Positions 56,916 through 64,000 of a stretch of DNA of 64,000 nucleotides are shown here, piece after piece. The notes beneath the pieces were generated by a model that saw only the letters and a program-made list of their open reading frames with translations, was not told where the DNA came from and did no database searches. The stretch comes from Ancylobacter sp. SL191. GTDB taxonomy: Bacteria > Pseudomonadota > Alphaproteobacteria > Rhizobiales > Xanthobacteraceae. Location of the stretch: the NCBI RefSeq assembly GCF_026625645.1, contig NZ_CP113056.1:2207001-2271000 (forward strand). The letters run 5' to 3'. The position numbers and the translations under genes were made by a program. Position 1 is the first letter of the stretch, and each line of letters opens with the position of its first letter.

Positions 56916-58028
56916 ATGGCGGAGATCCGAGTCGATCATTTGCACAAGGCCTTTGGCGAGTTCGTCGCGGTGCGCGATTCCACCTTCACGGTGGAGGATG
57001 GCGAGTTCCTCGCGCTGCTCGGCCCCTCCGGCTGCGGCAAGACGACGACGCTGCGCATGATCGCCGGGCTCGAGCTGCCGACCAGCGGCACCATCCGGCT
57101 CGGTGGCGAGGACGTGACCTTCAAGCGCGCCAGCGAGCGCGACATCGCCTTCGTGTTCCAGCTCTTCGCGCTCTACCCGCATATGAATGTGCGCAAGAAT
57201 ATCGGCTTCCCGCTGCTATCGCAGGGCGTGCCGCGGGCCGAGATCAAGCGGCGAGTGGAGGAGACGGCGAAGCTCCTGCAGATCGACCACATCCTCGACA
57301 AGTCGGTCTCGGGCCTTGCCGGCGGCGACCGCCAGCGCGTGGCGCTCGGCCGCGCCATCGTGCGCCGGCCGAAATGCTTCCTGATGGACGAACCGCTCGG
57401 CACGCTCGACGCCGAGTTCCGCGATGTGATGGTGCGGGAGCTGCGCGAGCTGCACAACCGCATCGGCGCCACCACGGTTTATGTCACCCATGACCAGATC
57501 GAGGCCATGGCGATGGCCGACAAGATCGCGGTGATGAACCATGGCGTGATCGAGCAGTTCGACACGCCGCAGGAGATCTATGACCGCCCGGCCTCGATGT
57601 ATGTCGCCGACTTCATCGGCTCGCCGCCGATGAACTTCATCCGCTTCAACGCCGGCCTGCCCAAGGGCGCGCGCATTGCCCGTATCGGCGAAGCCGATGT
57701 CGTCATACCCGAGCTGCGCACCGACGTGGCGCCGGGCGAACTCGCGCTCGGGGTCCGGCCCGAGCATGTGCGCTTCTCCGACGCCTCACCGCTGCGCGGG
57801 GCGATCTATGGCAGCGAATATCTCGGCACGACGCAGATCGTCACCATCGAGACCGGCGGCGGGCGGGTGCGGGCCCGGCTTCCGGCGGAACACAGCTACA
57901 CCATTGGCGAGCCGGTCGGCCTCGTCTTCGCCAGCGAGCGCCTGTCGCTGTTCGACTGTGGTTCGGGCCGGGCCGTCCGGTCGGCCCTGCATGAGGGCGC
58001 GCGCATCCGGGGGAACCATCATGGCTGA
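56916..58028 (+). CDS. Sugar/polyol ABC transporter ATP-binding protein 1 (atypical signature)
   Basis: 370 aa, UgpC/MalK type with a C-terminal TOBE-like domain. Walker A GPSGCGKTT, Q-loop VFQLFALYPHM, Walker B CFLMDEPLGTLD and switch VTHDQIEAM are normal, but the signature LSGGQ reads LAGGD (near residue 135). In a two-ATPase transporter the asymmetric signature could make one of the two sites slow or inactive. Its 3' end overlaps the second ATPase by 8 nt. Confidence 0.9.
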   Translation: MAEIRVDHLHKAFGEFVAVRDSTFTVEDGEFLALLGPSGCGKTTTLRMIAGLELPTSGTIRLGGEDVTFKRASERDIAFVFQLFALYPHMNVRKNIGFPLLSQGVPRAEIKRRVEETAKLLQIDHILDKSVSGLAGGDRQRVALGRAIVRRPKCFLMDEPLGTLDAEFRDVMVRELRELHNRIGATTVYVTHDQIEAMAMADKIAVMNHGVIEQFDTPQEIYDRPASMYVADFIGSPPMNFIRFNAGLPKGARIARIGEADVVIPELRTDVAPGELALGVRPEHVRFSDASPLRGAIYGSEYLGTTQIVTIETGGGRVRARLPAEHSYTIGEPVGLVFASERLSLFDCGSGRAVRSALHEGARIRGNHHG

Positions 58029-59028
58029 TGTCACGCTCACCGGCGTCACCAAGAATTTCGGCGACAAACGTGCCGTCGACAGCCTCGACCTCACCATTGC
58101 CGATGGCGAGTTCGTCGTCCTGCTCGGCCCCACCGGCGCGGGCAAGACCACGACGCTGCGCCTCATCGCCGGGCTGGAGGCTCCCGATGCCGGCACCGTC
58201 AGCATTGGCGGGCGCGTGGTGAATGGCGAGGCCCCGGCCCTGCGCGACGTCGCCTTCGTCTTCCAGCAATACTCGCTCTACCCGCATCTCACCGTCTACG
58301 AGAACCTCGCCTTTCCCCTGCGCTCGCCGGCACGGCGGCTCGACAAGGCGAGCATCGACGCCCGCGTGCGGCAGGTGGCGGCGATGGTGCGCATCGACCA
58401 CAAGCTGGAGAACCGCTCCACCCGGCTTTCCGGCGGCGAGATGCAGCGCGTCGCCATCGGTCGGGCGCTGGTGCGGCGGCCCTCGATCTATCTCATGGAC
58501 GAACCGCTCTCCTCGCTCGACGCCAAGCTGCGCGGCGAATTGCGGCTGGAGCTGAAGCGCATCCAGAAGGAGATGGGCTCGACGCTTCTCTACGTCACCC
58601 ACGACCAGATCGAGGCCATGACCATGGCCGACCGCATCGGCATCCTCGCCGATGGCAGGCTGGTGCAGATCGGCACGCCGCGCGAGATCTACAGCAATCC
58701 CGCCAATCTCCACGTCGCCGCGCGCCTCGGCCAGCCGCATATCAACCTCTTGCCGGCCGATCTCCTGCCCGGCCCGACACCGCCGGCGGGCACCCGCACC
58801 ATTGGCGCGCGCACCGAGCATCTGGAGATCGCCCGCACGGCGGGCGGCAATGCGGCGGTTGATTGGGTGGAGCATCTGGGTGACCAGAACCACCTGCACA
58901 TCACCGTGCGCGGCCACAAGATTACCACGCTGGCGGACCCCGATCTGCCCGTCGAGGCGGGCGACCAGATCAGCCTGAGCTTGAGGCGCCCGCTCTATTT
59001 CGGGCAAGACGGGCAGCGTCTCGCGTGA
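58021..59028 (+). CDS. Sugar/polyol ABC transporter ATP-binding protein 2
   Basis: 335 aa from ATG 58021. UgpC/MalK-like NBD with Walker A GPTGAGKTT, Q-loop VFQQYSLYPHL, normal signature LSGGEMQR, Walker B YLMDEPLSSLD and switch VTHDQIEAM, followed by a shorter TOBE region. It pairs with the LAGGD ATPase just upstream; heterodimeric ATPases are the rule in GlpS/GlpT-type systems. Confidence 0.92.
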   Translation: MADVTLTGVTKNFGDKRAVDSLDLTIADGEFVVLLGPTGAGKTTTLRLIAGLEAPDAGTVSIGGRVVNGEAPALRDVAFVFQQYSLYPHLTVYENLAFPLRSPARRLDKASIDARVRQVAAMVRIDHKLENRSTRLSGGEMQRVAIGRALVRRPSIYLMDEPLSSLDAKLRGELRLELKRIQKEMGSTLLYVTHDQIEAMTMADRIGILADGRLVQIGTPREIYSNPANLHVAARLGQPHINLLPADLLPGPTPPAGTRTIGARTEHLEIARTAGGNAAVDWVEHLGDQNHLHITVRGHKITTLADPDLPVEAGDQISLSLRRPLYFGQDGQRLA

Positions 59029-59092
59029 CATGACACCGGCGTGAGCGCGCCCGGCGCCTTCAAAACGTGCCGACAGAAATCGGAAGGCAGCG

Positions 59093-60727
59093 ATGAAACA
59101 CTTCTTCAACCGCCGCGAAAGCATCGTCACCGAGGCGTTGGACGGCCTGCTGCGCACCTCGCCGCCCGGCAAGCTCGCCCGGCTCGACAGCTATCCCGAC
59201 ATCAAGGTCGTGCTGCGCGCGGATTGGGACAAGTCCAAGGTCGCCGTGGTCTCGGGCGGCGGGGCCGGCCATGAGCCGTCCCATGCCGGCTTTGTCGGGC
59301 GTGGGCTGCTCACCGCCGCCGTCTCGGGCGATATCTTCGCCTCGCCCAGCGTCGAGGCGGTGCTGGCGGCCATCCGTGCCGTCACCGGTGCGCCCGGCTG
59401 CCTGCTGGTGGTGAAAAACTACACCGGCGACCGCCTGAATTTCGGCCTCGCCGCCGAACGTGCCCGTGCCGAGGGTTTTGACGTCGAGATGGTCATTGTC
59501 GCCGATGACATCGCCCTGCCGGAGATCGACCAGCCGCGCGGCGTCGCCGGCACGCTGTTCGTCCACAAGATCGCCGGTCACCATGCCGAGGCGGGCGATG
59601 ACCTTGCCACCGTCGCGCGCGCCGCCCGTGCCGCCGCCGCCGACATCGCCTCGCTCGGCGTCTCGCTCGCCTCCTGCTCCATTCCTGGCCAGCCGCATGA
59701 AGCGCGGCTGGGCGCGGAGGAGGGCGAGCTCGGCCTCGGCATTCACGGTGAGCCGGGTGTCGAGCGCATCGCGTTGCAGGGGGCCGAAGCCATCACCGCT
59801 CTGATGGCGGAGCGCCTTGCGGCGAAGCTCACGCCCGGTGCCGCCTATGCGCTGCTCATCAACAATCTCGGCGCCGTGCCGCCGCTGGAAATGAGCCTGA
59901 TCGCCGATACGGTGCTGCGCTCGCCGCTGGGATCGCAGACGCGGCTGGTGATCGGCCCGGCGGCGCTGATGACCGCTCTCAACATGAACGGCTTCTCGCT
60001 CTCGCTGCTGCGCCTCGACGCCGCCCGCGAGCTGGCGCTGAGCACGGCGGTGGAACCGCTTGCCTGGCGCCCGGCGGTCGAGTGCGGCCCGGTGCGGGTC
60101 GTCCGCGCCCCGGCCGACCCGCGCGCGGCCACGCCGCCAGCCAGCGCCGATGCGGCCGCCGAGGCAGTGATCCGCACGGCCTGCGCGACGCTGATCGCGC
60201 TGGAGGAGGAACTGAACCGGCTCGATGCACGGGCGGGGGATGGCGACACCGGTTCCACCGTCGCCACCGGGGCGCGGGCGATCGAGGCCCGCCTTTCCAC
60301 CCTGCCGCTCGCCGACCGAGCGGCGACGCTGCACGCCATTGGTGAGACGCTCGGCCAGGCCATGGGCGGATCGAGCGGCGTGCTGATGTCGATCTTCTTC
60401 ACCGCCAGCGCCAAGGCGCTGCGCGAGAATGGGGATCTGCCCGCCGCGCTTCTTGCCGGGCTCGACCGCATGACCTTCTATGGCGGGGCGAGCCTCGGTG
60501 CGCGCACGCTGGTGGATTCGCTCGATCCCGCGCTCAAGGCGCTGGCCACAGCGGATGTCACCGAGGCGGCGCGGGCGGCCCATCAGGGCGCGGAGGCGAC
60601 CAAGGCAATGACACGGGCCCGCGCCGGCCGCGCCTCCTATGTCGGGGCGCGTGATCTTGAGGGCTCGCCCGATCCTGGCGCGGTCGCCGTGGCGCGGGTG
60701 TTCGCAGCGCTAGCGGGTAGGGGCTAA
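59093..60727 (+). CDS. Dihydroxyacetone/tetrulose kinase, DhaK-DhaL fusion (ATP type)
   Basis: 544 aa. DhaK domain (~1-330) with SGGGAGHEPSHAGFVG, GDIFASPS and the covalent-substrate His in GLGIHGEPG (near residue 220); DhaL domain (~350-544) with DARAGDGDTGSTVATG, the Mg-ATP site. This is the arrangement of single-chain ATP-dependent DHA kinases and of erythrulose kinases (LerK/DerK). GGAAGG precedes the ATG. It would phosphorylate dihydroxyacetone, glyceraldehyde or a tetrulose brought in or formed after import. Confidence 0.9.
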   Translation: MKHFFNRRESIVTEALDGLLRTSPPGKLARLDSYPDIKVVLRADWDKSKVAVVSGGGAGHEPSHAGFVGRGLLTAAVSGDIFASPSVEAVLAAIRAVTGAPGCLLVVKNYTGDRLNFGLAAERARAEGFDVEMVIVADDIALPEIDQPRGVAGTLFVHKIAGHHAEAGDDLATVARAARAAAADIASLGVSLASCSIPGQPHEARLGAEEGELGLGIHGEPGVERIALQGAEAITALMAERLAAKLTPGAAYALLINNLGAVPPLEMSLIADTVLRSPLGSQTRLVIGPAALMTALNMNGFSLSLLRLDAARELALSTAVEPLAWRPAVECGPVRVVRAPADPRAATPPASADAAAEAVIRTACATLIALEEELNRLDARAGDGDTGSTVATGARAIEARLSTLPLADRAATLHAIGETLGQAMGGSSGVLMSIFFTASAKALRENGDLPAALLAGLDRMTFYGGASLGARTLVDSLDPALKALATADVTEAARAAHQGAEATKAMTRARAGRASYVGARDLEGSPDPGAVAVARVFAALAGRG

Positions 60728-60758
60728 GGGCGCGGCGGCGCGACGGGGAGGGGAGAGG

Positions 60759-61373
60759 ATGCGGCTCGACGCCGGCGACATCGCCGAACTGATCGCGCGC
60801 TGCCATGCCGCGATTGACCGGCATGGCGACCATCTCGGCGTGCTCGACAGCGCCATCGGCGATGGCGACCACGGCGCCAATATGCGCCGGGGGCTCGAGG
60901 CCGTCTTCGCCGAGCGCGCGACCATCGCTGCCCTTCCTCTGCCGGCCGCGCTGGAGCGCATTGGGCTCGTTCTGGTGATGAGCATTGGCGGCGCCGCTGG
61001 TCCGCTCTACGGCACGCTGCTCATGGAGCTTGGGCGCGGCCTTGCCCCCGATGCCGACACGGACGCCTTCGCCGCGACGCTGGAACAGGCCATCGCCGCC
61101 GTGGCGCGCCGGGGCCGTGCCGGGCCCGGCGACAAGACGCTGCTCGACGTGCTCTATCCCGTGCAGGCGGAGATCATGCGGCATGCGGCGCCTGAGCGCA
61201 TCGCGGCCTGCGCCCGGTCCGCCGCGCAGGCGACCGAGGCCATGCAGGCCCGGCGTGGGCGCGCGGCCTATCTTGGGGCGCGCTCGGTCGGCCATGAAGA
61301 CCCCGGCGCCTCGAGCTGCGCGTTGCTGGCGGCCACGATTTGCGTCTATCTCGCGGAGCATCGCCCCTCATGA
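60759..61373 (+). CDS. dhaL: DhaL, nucleotide-binding subunit (PTS type)
   Basis: 204 aa stand-alone DhaL: D30-SAI-GDGDHG carries the three Asp ligands for the Mg2-nucleotide, then SIGGAAGPLYGT and DPGASSCALL. In PTS-type kinases DhaL holds ADP that is re-phosphorylated by DhaM and passes phosphate to substrate on DhaK. The operon has no separate DhaK, so this DhaL must use the DhaK domain of the fusion at 59093 or an unlinked DhaK. Stop overlaps dhaM by 4 nt. Confidence 0.9.
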   Translation: MRLDAGDIAELIARCHAAIDRHGDHLGVLDSAIGDGDHGANMRRGLEAVFAERATIAALPLPAALERIGLVLVMSIGGAAGPLYGTLLMELGRGLAPDADTDAFAATLEQAIAAVARRGRAGPGDKTLLDVLYPVQAEIMRHAAPERIAACARSAAQATEAMQARRGRAAYLGARSVGHEDPGASSCALLAATICVYLAEHRPS

Positions 61374-61783
61374 GCGAGACCGGCACCCCGACGCGCCCCG
61401 CCAATGTGGGCATCGTCATCGTTTCCCATTCGCCCTTGGTGGCGCGCGGCGCGGCCGACATGGTGCGCCAGATGGTCGGCGATTGCGTGCCGCTGGCGTG
61501 GACCGGAGGGAACGCGGAAGGGGGCCTCGGCACCCATGTCGCGGGCATCCAGGCGGCCATCGAAGCTGCGTGGTCGGAGGCGGGGGTCGCCATCTTCGTC
61601 GATCTCGGCGGGGCCGAGACCAATAGCGAGACGGCCGCCGAACTGCTCGGCGCCTCCCGCGCCGGGCGCATCGTGGTGTGCAACGCCCCGCTTGTGGAGG
61701 GCGCGGTGATCGCGGCGGCGGAAGCCTCCGGTGGCTCCAGCCTTGCCAAGGTCGTGGCGACGGCCGAGGAGCTGTCGCCCTGA
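61370..61783 (+). CDS. dhaM: DhaM, EIIA-type phosphoryl donor subunit
   Basis: 137 aa from ATG 61370. EIIA-Man fold, active His20 in VGIVIVSHSPLVARG, then FVDLGGAETNSE and NAPLVEGAV. Unlike E. coli DhaM, which continues into HPr and a truncated EI, this protein ends after the EIIA domain and HPr and EI are separate genes right behind it. Overlaps the HPr start by 1 nt. Confidence 0.9.
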   Translation: MSETGTPTRPANVGIVIVSHSPLVARGAADMVRQMVGDCVPLAWTGGNAEGGLGTHVAGIQAAIEAAWSEAGVAIFVDLGGAETNSETAAELLGASRAGRIVVCNAPLVEGAVIAAAEASGGSSLAKVVATAEELSP

Positions 61784-62133
61784 TGAGCGAACGTCACGCC
61801 CGCCTTCCGCGCGAACGCTCCGGCACGAGCTGGCAGACCGAGGTCGAGGTGACCCACGGCATCGGCCTGCATGCGCGCCCCTCGGTCACCTTCACCCGCC
61901 TCGCCAAGAGCTTTCCCTGCTCGATCGAGGTGGCGGTGGATGGCTCGGGCGAGTGGCTGAACGGCAAGAGCATCGTCAAGATCATGGGCGCGCGCATCCG
62001 GCGCGGGGCGCGGCTGCGCATCCGGGCGGATGGCTCGCGGGCCGAGGAAGCCATCGTCGCGCTCGGCGAACTGGTCCGGCGCAATTTCGACGAGGACCGC
62101 AAGCTGGGGCGGGTCGATGGCCGTGCCGGTTGA
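61783..62133 (+). CDS. HPr-like phosphocarrier protein of the Dha operon
   Basis: 116 aa from ATG 61783. After an ~18-residue charged extension comes the HPr fold with phosphorylated His30 in HGIGLHARPS and Ser63 in NGKSIVKIMG, the place of regulatory Ser46. It relays phosphate from the EI encoded next to DhaM. Starts immediately at the end of dhaM and overlaps EI by 17 nt. Confidence 0.9.
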   Translation: MSERHARLPRERSGTSWQTEVEVTHGIGLHARPSVTFTRLAKSFPCSIEVAVDGSGEWLNGKSIVKIMGARIRRGARLRIRADGSRAEEAIVALGELVRRNFDEDRKLGRVDGRAG

Positions 62134-63730
62134 GCCGCGCCCGCGGGATCATCGCGGCACGCCGGCGTCGCCCGGTCGCGCGCGGGGGCCGGTGCATAGC
62201 GCGCGCCGTGCCGATGCCGCACTCGACGATCCCGTTTCCGGCGACCCCCGCGCCGTGCTCCGGCAGGCCGTGGCGGTGGCGGTGGACGATCTGCGCCGGC
62301 TGGCGGCCGAGGCCGCGCCCGACAGCGCGGGTATTCTCGACTTCCAGATCGAGATGCTGCTCGACGAGGAAATTCTCACCCCCGCTCTTGTTCGCATCGA
62401 CGCGGGAGAGGGAGCTGTGCTGGCCTGGGCTGGCGCGATGACCGCCTATATCAATTCCTTCGTTCCCGATGACCGGGACGACGACGCCTTTGCCGCGCGT
62501 GTCGCCGACCTGACGGATCTGCGCCAGCGCGTGCTCGATGCGCTCGCCGGCCGGCCGATAGCGGATTTTCCGGCCGGGGCGATCTATGTCGGCGCGGACA
62601 TGCCGCCGAGCGTCTTCCTCGCGCATGACTGGTCGGCCGGCGGGGGCATCGCGCTGGGCGCCGGAAGTGCGATCAGCCATGTCGCGCTGCTTGCCCGCGC
62701 TCGCGGCGTGCCCATGGTGGTCGGCCTCGGCGAGCTCGCGCTCGCGGATGGCGAGGGCGCCGTGATCGACGGCGATGAGGGGCTGCTGCGGCTCGCTCCG
62801 CCGGAGGTGGAGCCCGTCTCGCCAGTAATGGCTGCGCGGCTGACCGCCCCGCCTGTCGCACCGATGCCGACCGGGGGAACCTTCACGCTGGGCGTGAACA
62901 TCAATTCGCTGGCGGATCTCGAGGCGTTCGATGTCGCGGCGGTGGATGGTGTCGGGCTCGTGCGCACCGAATTCCTGTTCCCGACAGCGGCCGATGCCTT
63001 GAACGAGGAGCGCCATGTCACGGCCTATGTGCAGATACTCGCCCGCCTCAAGGGGCGGCCGGTGACGGTGCGGATGCTCGACCTCGGCGGCGACAAGGCC
63101 CTCGCCGGCGTGGCGGAAGGCGGCGCGGCCTCGCTGCTCGGCCTGCGCGGCATCCGCCTCTTGCTCGCCTATCCCGAGCTTGCCCGCGTGCAGGCGCGGG
63201 CGCTGCTGCGGGCGGCCGCGCTGGGGCCGCTCAGCGTGCTCCTGCCGATGGTCACGCTGCCCGGTGAAGTCACCGCCATGGCGCAGATCTTCGCGGAGGA
63301 GGAGGCGCGGCTGGCCGCACGTGGCGTGTCCGTCGCTCGCCCGCCGCTCGGCATCATGGTCGAGGTGCCGGCCGCCGCGCTGACGCTCGACCTGTTCGGC
63401 GCCGCCGCGTTCTTTTCGGTGGGGACCAACGACCTGATGCAGTATCTCTCGGCGGCGGCGCGGGACAACCCGGCCGTCGCCCCGCTCACGGCCGGATCGG
63501 AGATCGCCTTGTTCCGCCTGCTGGATCAGGTCAGCGCGAGCGCCCGCGCGCTCGCCAAGCCGCTGTCGGTCTGTGGCGACCTCGCCGGAGAGCCGCAGGG
63601 CCTCGCGCGATTAATCGCGGCGGGTTTTCGCGACATCTCCGTCGCTCCCTCGCGGCTGGCAAGCGTGCGGGAGCTGTTGCGCGGCGCGGTCAATGCCGAT
63701 GCCTGCGCTGGGGTAGCGCATGGCCCGTGA
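62117..63730 (+). CDS. Phosphoenolpyruvate-protein phosphotransferase (enzyme I) of the Dha operon
   Basis: 537 aa from ATG 62117. N-terminal swivel domain with the phosphorylated His188 in SAISHVALLARARGVPMVVG, then the PEP-binding barrel with VGLVRTEFLF, LDLGGDKAL, LLGLRGIRLLL, VGTNDLMQY and the active-site Cys in SVCGDLAGEP. All EI catalytic motifs are kept, so it should take phosphate from PEP. Slightly short for EI (about 575 aa). It completes a private PEP-EI-HPr-DhaM-DhaL chain. Confidence 0.92.
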   Translation: MAVPVEPRPRDHRGTPASPGRARGPVHSARRADAALDDPVSGDPRAVLRQAVAVAVDDLRRLAAEAAPDSAGILDFQIEMLLDEEILTPALVRIDAGEGAVLAWAGAMTAYINSFVPDDRDDDAFAARVADLTDLRQRVLDALAGRPIADFPAGAIYVGADMPPSVFLAHDWSAGGGIALGAGSAISHVALLARARGVPMVVGLGELALADGEGAVIDGDEGLLRLAPPEVEPVSPVMAARLTAPPVAPMPTGGTFTLGVNINSLADLEAFDVAAVDGVGLVRTEFLFPTAADALNEERHVTAYVQILARLKGRPVTVRMLDLGGDKALAGVAEGGAASLLGLRGIRLLLAYPELARVQARALLRAAALGPLSVLLPMVTLPGEVTAMAQIFAEEEARLAARGVSVARPPLGIMVEVPAAALTLDLFGAAAFFSVGTNDLMQYLSAAARDNPAVAPLTAGSEIALFRLLDQVSASARALAKPLSVCGDLAGEPQGLARLIAAGFRDISVAPSRLASVRELLRGAVNADACAGVAHGP

Positions 63731-64000
63731 ACCCAGCGACGAGGCGGTGATCGCCTACAAGACCCTGCTCGCAAGCCTGCTCGACAACCGCCCCTCCGGC
63801 ACGCGGCAGCGGCTGGCGACGGCACTCGGCAAGCACCGCAGCTTCGTCACGCAGGTCACCAGCCCGACCTATGATACGCCGCTGCCCGCCCGCCATCTGC
63901 CGACGATCTTCCGCGTCTGCCATTTCAGCCCCGGCGAGCAGGAGCGCTTCCTCGCCGCCTATCAGGCCGCCCATCCCGGCCGGTTGCCGGAGCTCGGCGG
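63720..64000 (+). CDS. Hypothetical protein with possible helix-turn-helix, cut by the window edge
   Basis: ATG at 63720 overlaps the EI gene by 11 nt, and the frame is open for 93 codons to the window end. The N-terminal part (AVIAYKTLLASLLDNRPSG, then RQRLATALGKHRSFVTQV) resembles a lambda-repressor-like helix-turn-helix with a conserved KHRSFVTQ recognition-type helix, followed by PARHLPTIFRVCHFSPGEQ. I do not recognise the family. As the last visible gene of the Dha operon it could be its regulator. Full length unknown. Confidence 0.6.
   Translation, partial: MAREPSDEAVIAYKTLLASLLDNRPSGTRQRLATALGKHRSFVTQVTSPTYDTPLPARHLPTIFRVCHFSPGEQERFLAAYQAAHPGRLPELG

Noticed and set aside
59060..60583. 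507-codon - strand frame
   Set aside because: Antisense to the DhaK-DhaL kinase.
1..64000. CRISPR arrays, tRNA or rRNA genes, transposases, phage integrases, replication origins
   Set aside because: Looked for repeated spacers, RNA-like segments and characteristic protein motifs on both strands; none seen.

Overview
The window is a GC-rich, densely packed stretch of chromosome or megaplasmid from an alphaproteobacterium, most likely a Hyphomicrobiales (Rhizobiales) member. This is inferred from GC content, the number of ABC and tripartite tricarboxylate transporters (TTT), the Otn pathway and the glycerol-type ABC layout; no rRNA, tRNA or housekeeping marker is present to confirm it. Nearly all of it is accessory carbon and nitrogen catabolism: uptake system, catabolic enzymes and dedicated regulator, repeated about seven times. 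I see no insertion sequence, prophage, CRISPR array or RNA gene.

Layout. (1) 3-3960 +: end of a Gfo/Idh/MocA dehydrogenase and a TctC-TctB-TctA carboxylate transporter, closed by a bidirectional terminator at 3985-4005. (2) 8378-4048 -: flavin reductase, luciferase-like monooxygenase, Gfo/Idh/MocA dehydrogenase, carboxymuconolactone-decarboxylase-like protein and a LysR regulator, with a second LysR divergent at 8450. (3) 15529-9412 -: a seven-gene operon with a second TctC-TctB-TctA, an ACMSD-type amidohydrolase, two cupins and a malate/lactate-type dehydrogenase, preceded by two adjacent inverted repeats. (4) 15805-19934: a hypothetical protein, an enol-lactonase-like hydrolase, an LVIVD beta-propeller and a CobW GTPase. 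(5) 19944-27435: a decayed FCD regulator, then a ribose-type ABC transporter, a lambda-crystallin-type dehydrogenase, a FadR-type regulator and an SMP-30 lactonase.

(6) 27521-33970: a complete four-carbon sugar-acid (threonate/erythronate) pathway, OtnC and a LacI regulator on one strand and MFS, LtnD, OtnI and OtnK on the other, with two LacI-type operators three helical turns apart between them. (7) 34196-43676: a frameshifted L,D-transpeptidase, a LysR regulator, an orphan Rieske oxygenase, an amino-acid ABC system with permease and ATPase fused, an acetamidase/formamidase and, directly after it, a 778-residue protein joining an AraC-type regulator to a second acetamidase/formamidase. (8) 50536-43693 -: an amino-acid ABC transporter, an M20 deacylase, an enolase-superfamily enzyme, an ectoine-hydrolase-like M24 protein lacking most metal ligands and a DHDPS-type aldolase. 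A divergent GntR regulator with two winged helices is coupled to a CTP-synthase-like glutamine amidotransferase. (9) 53198-end +: a glycerol-type ABC transporter with a small membrane protein, a fused DhaK-DhaL kinase, a second DhaL, DhaM, HPr, enzyme I and the start of a possible DNA-binding protein.

The strongest candidates for undescribed biology are the AraC-formamidase fusion (41340-43676), the M24/enolase/M20/DHDPS pathway with its GntR-amidotransferase pair (43693-52943), and the mixed ATP-type and PTS-type dihydroxyacetone kinase operon (59093-63730). Substrates are inferred from families and context throughout; none can be fixed from sequence alone.
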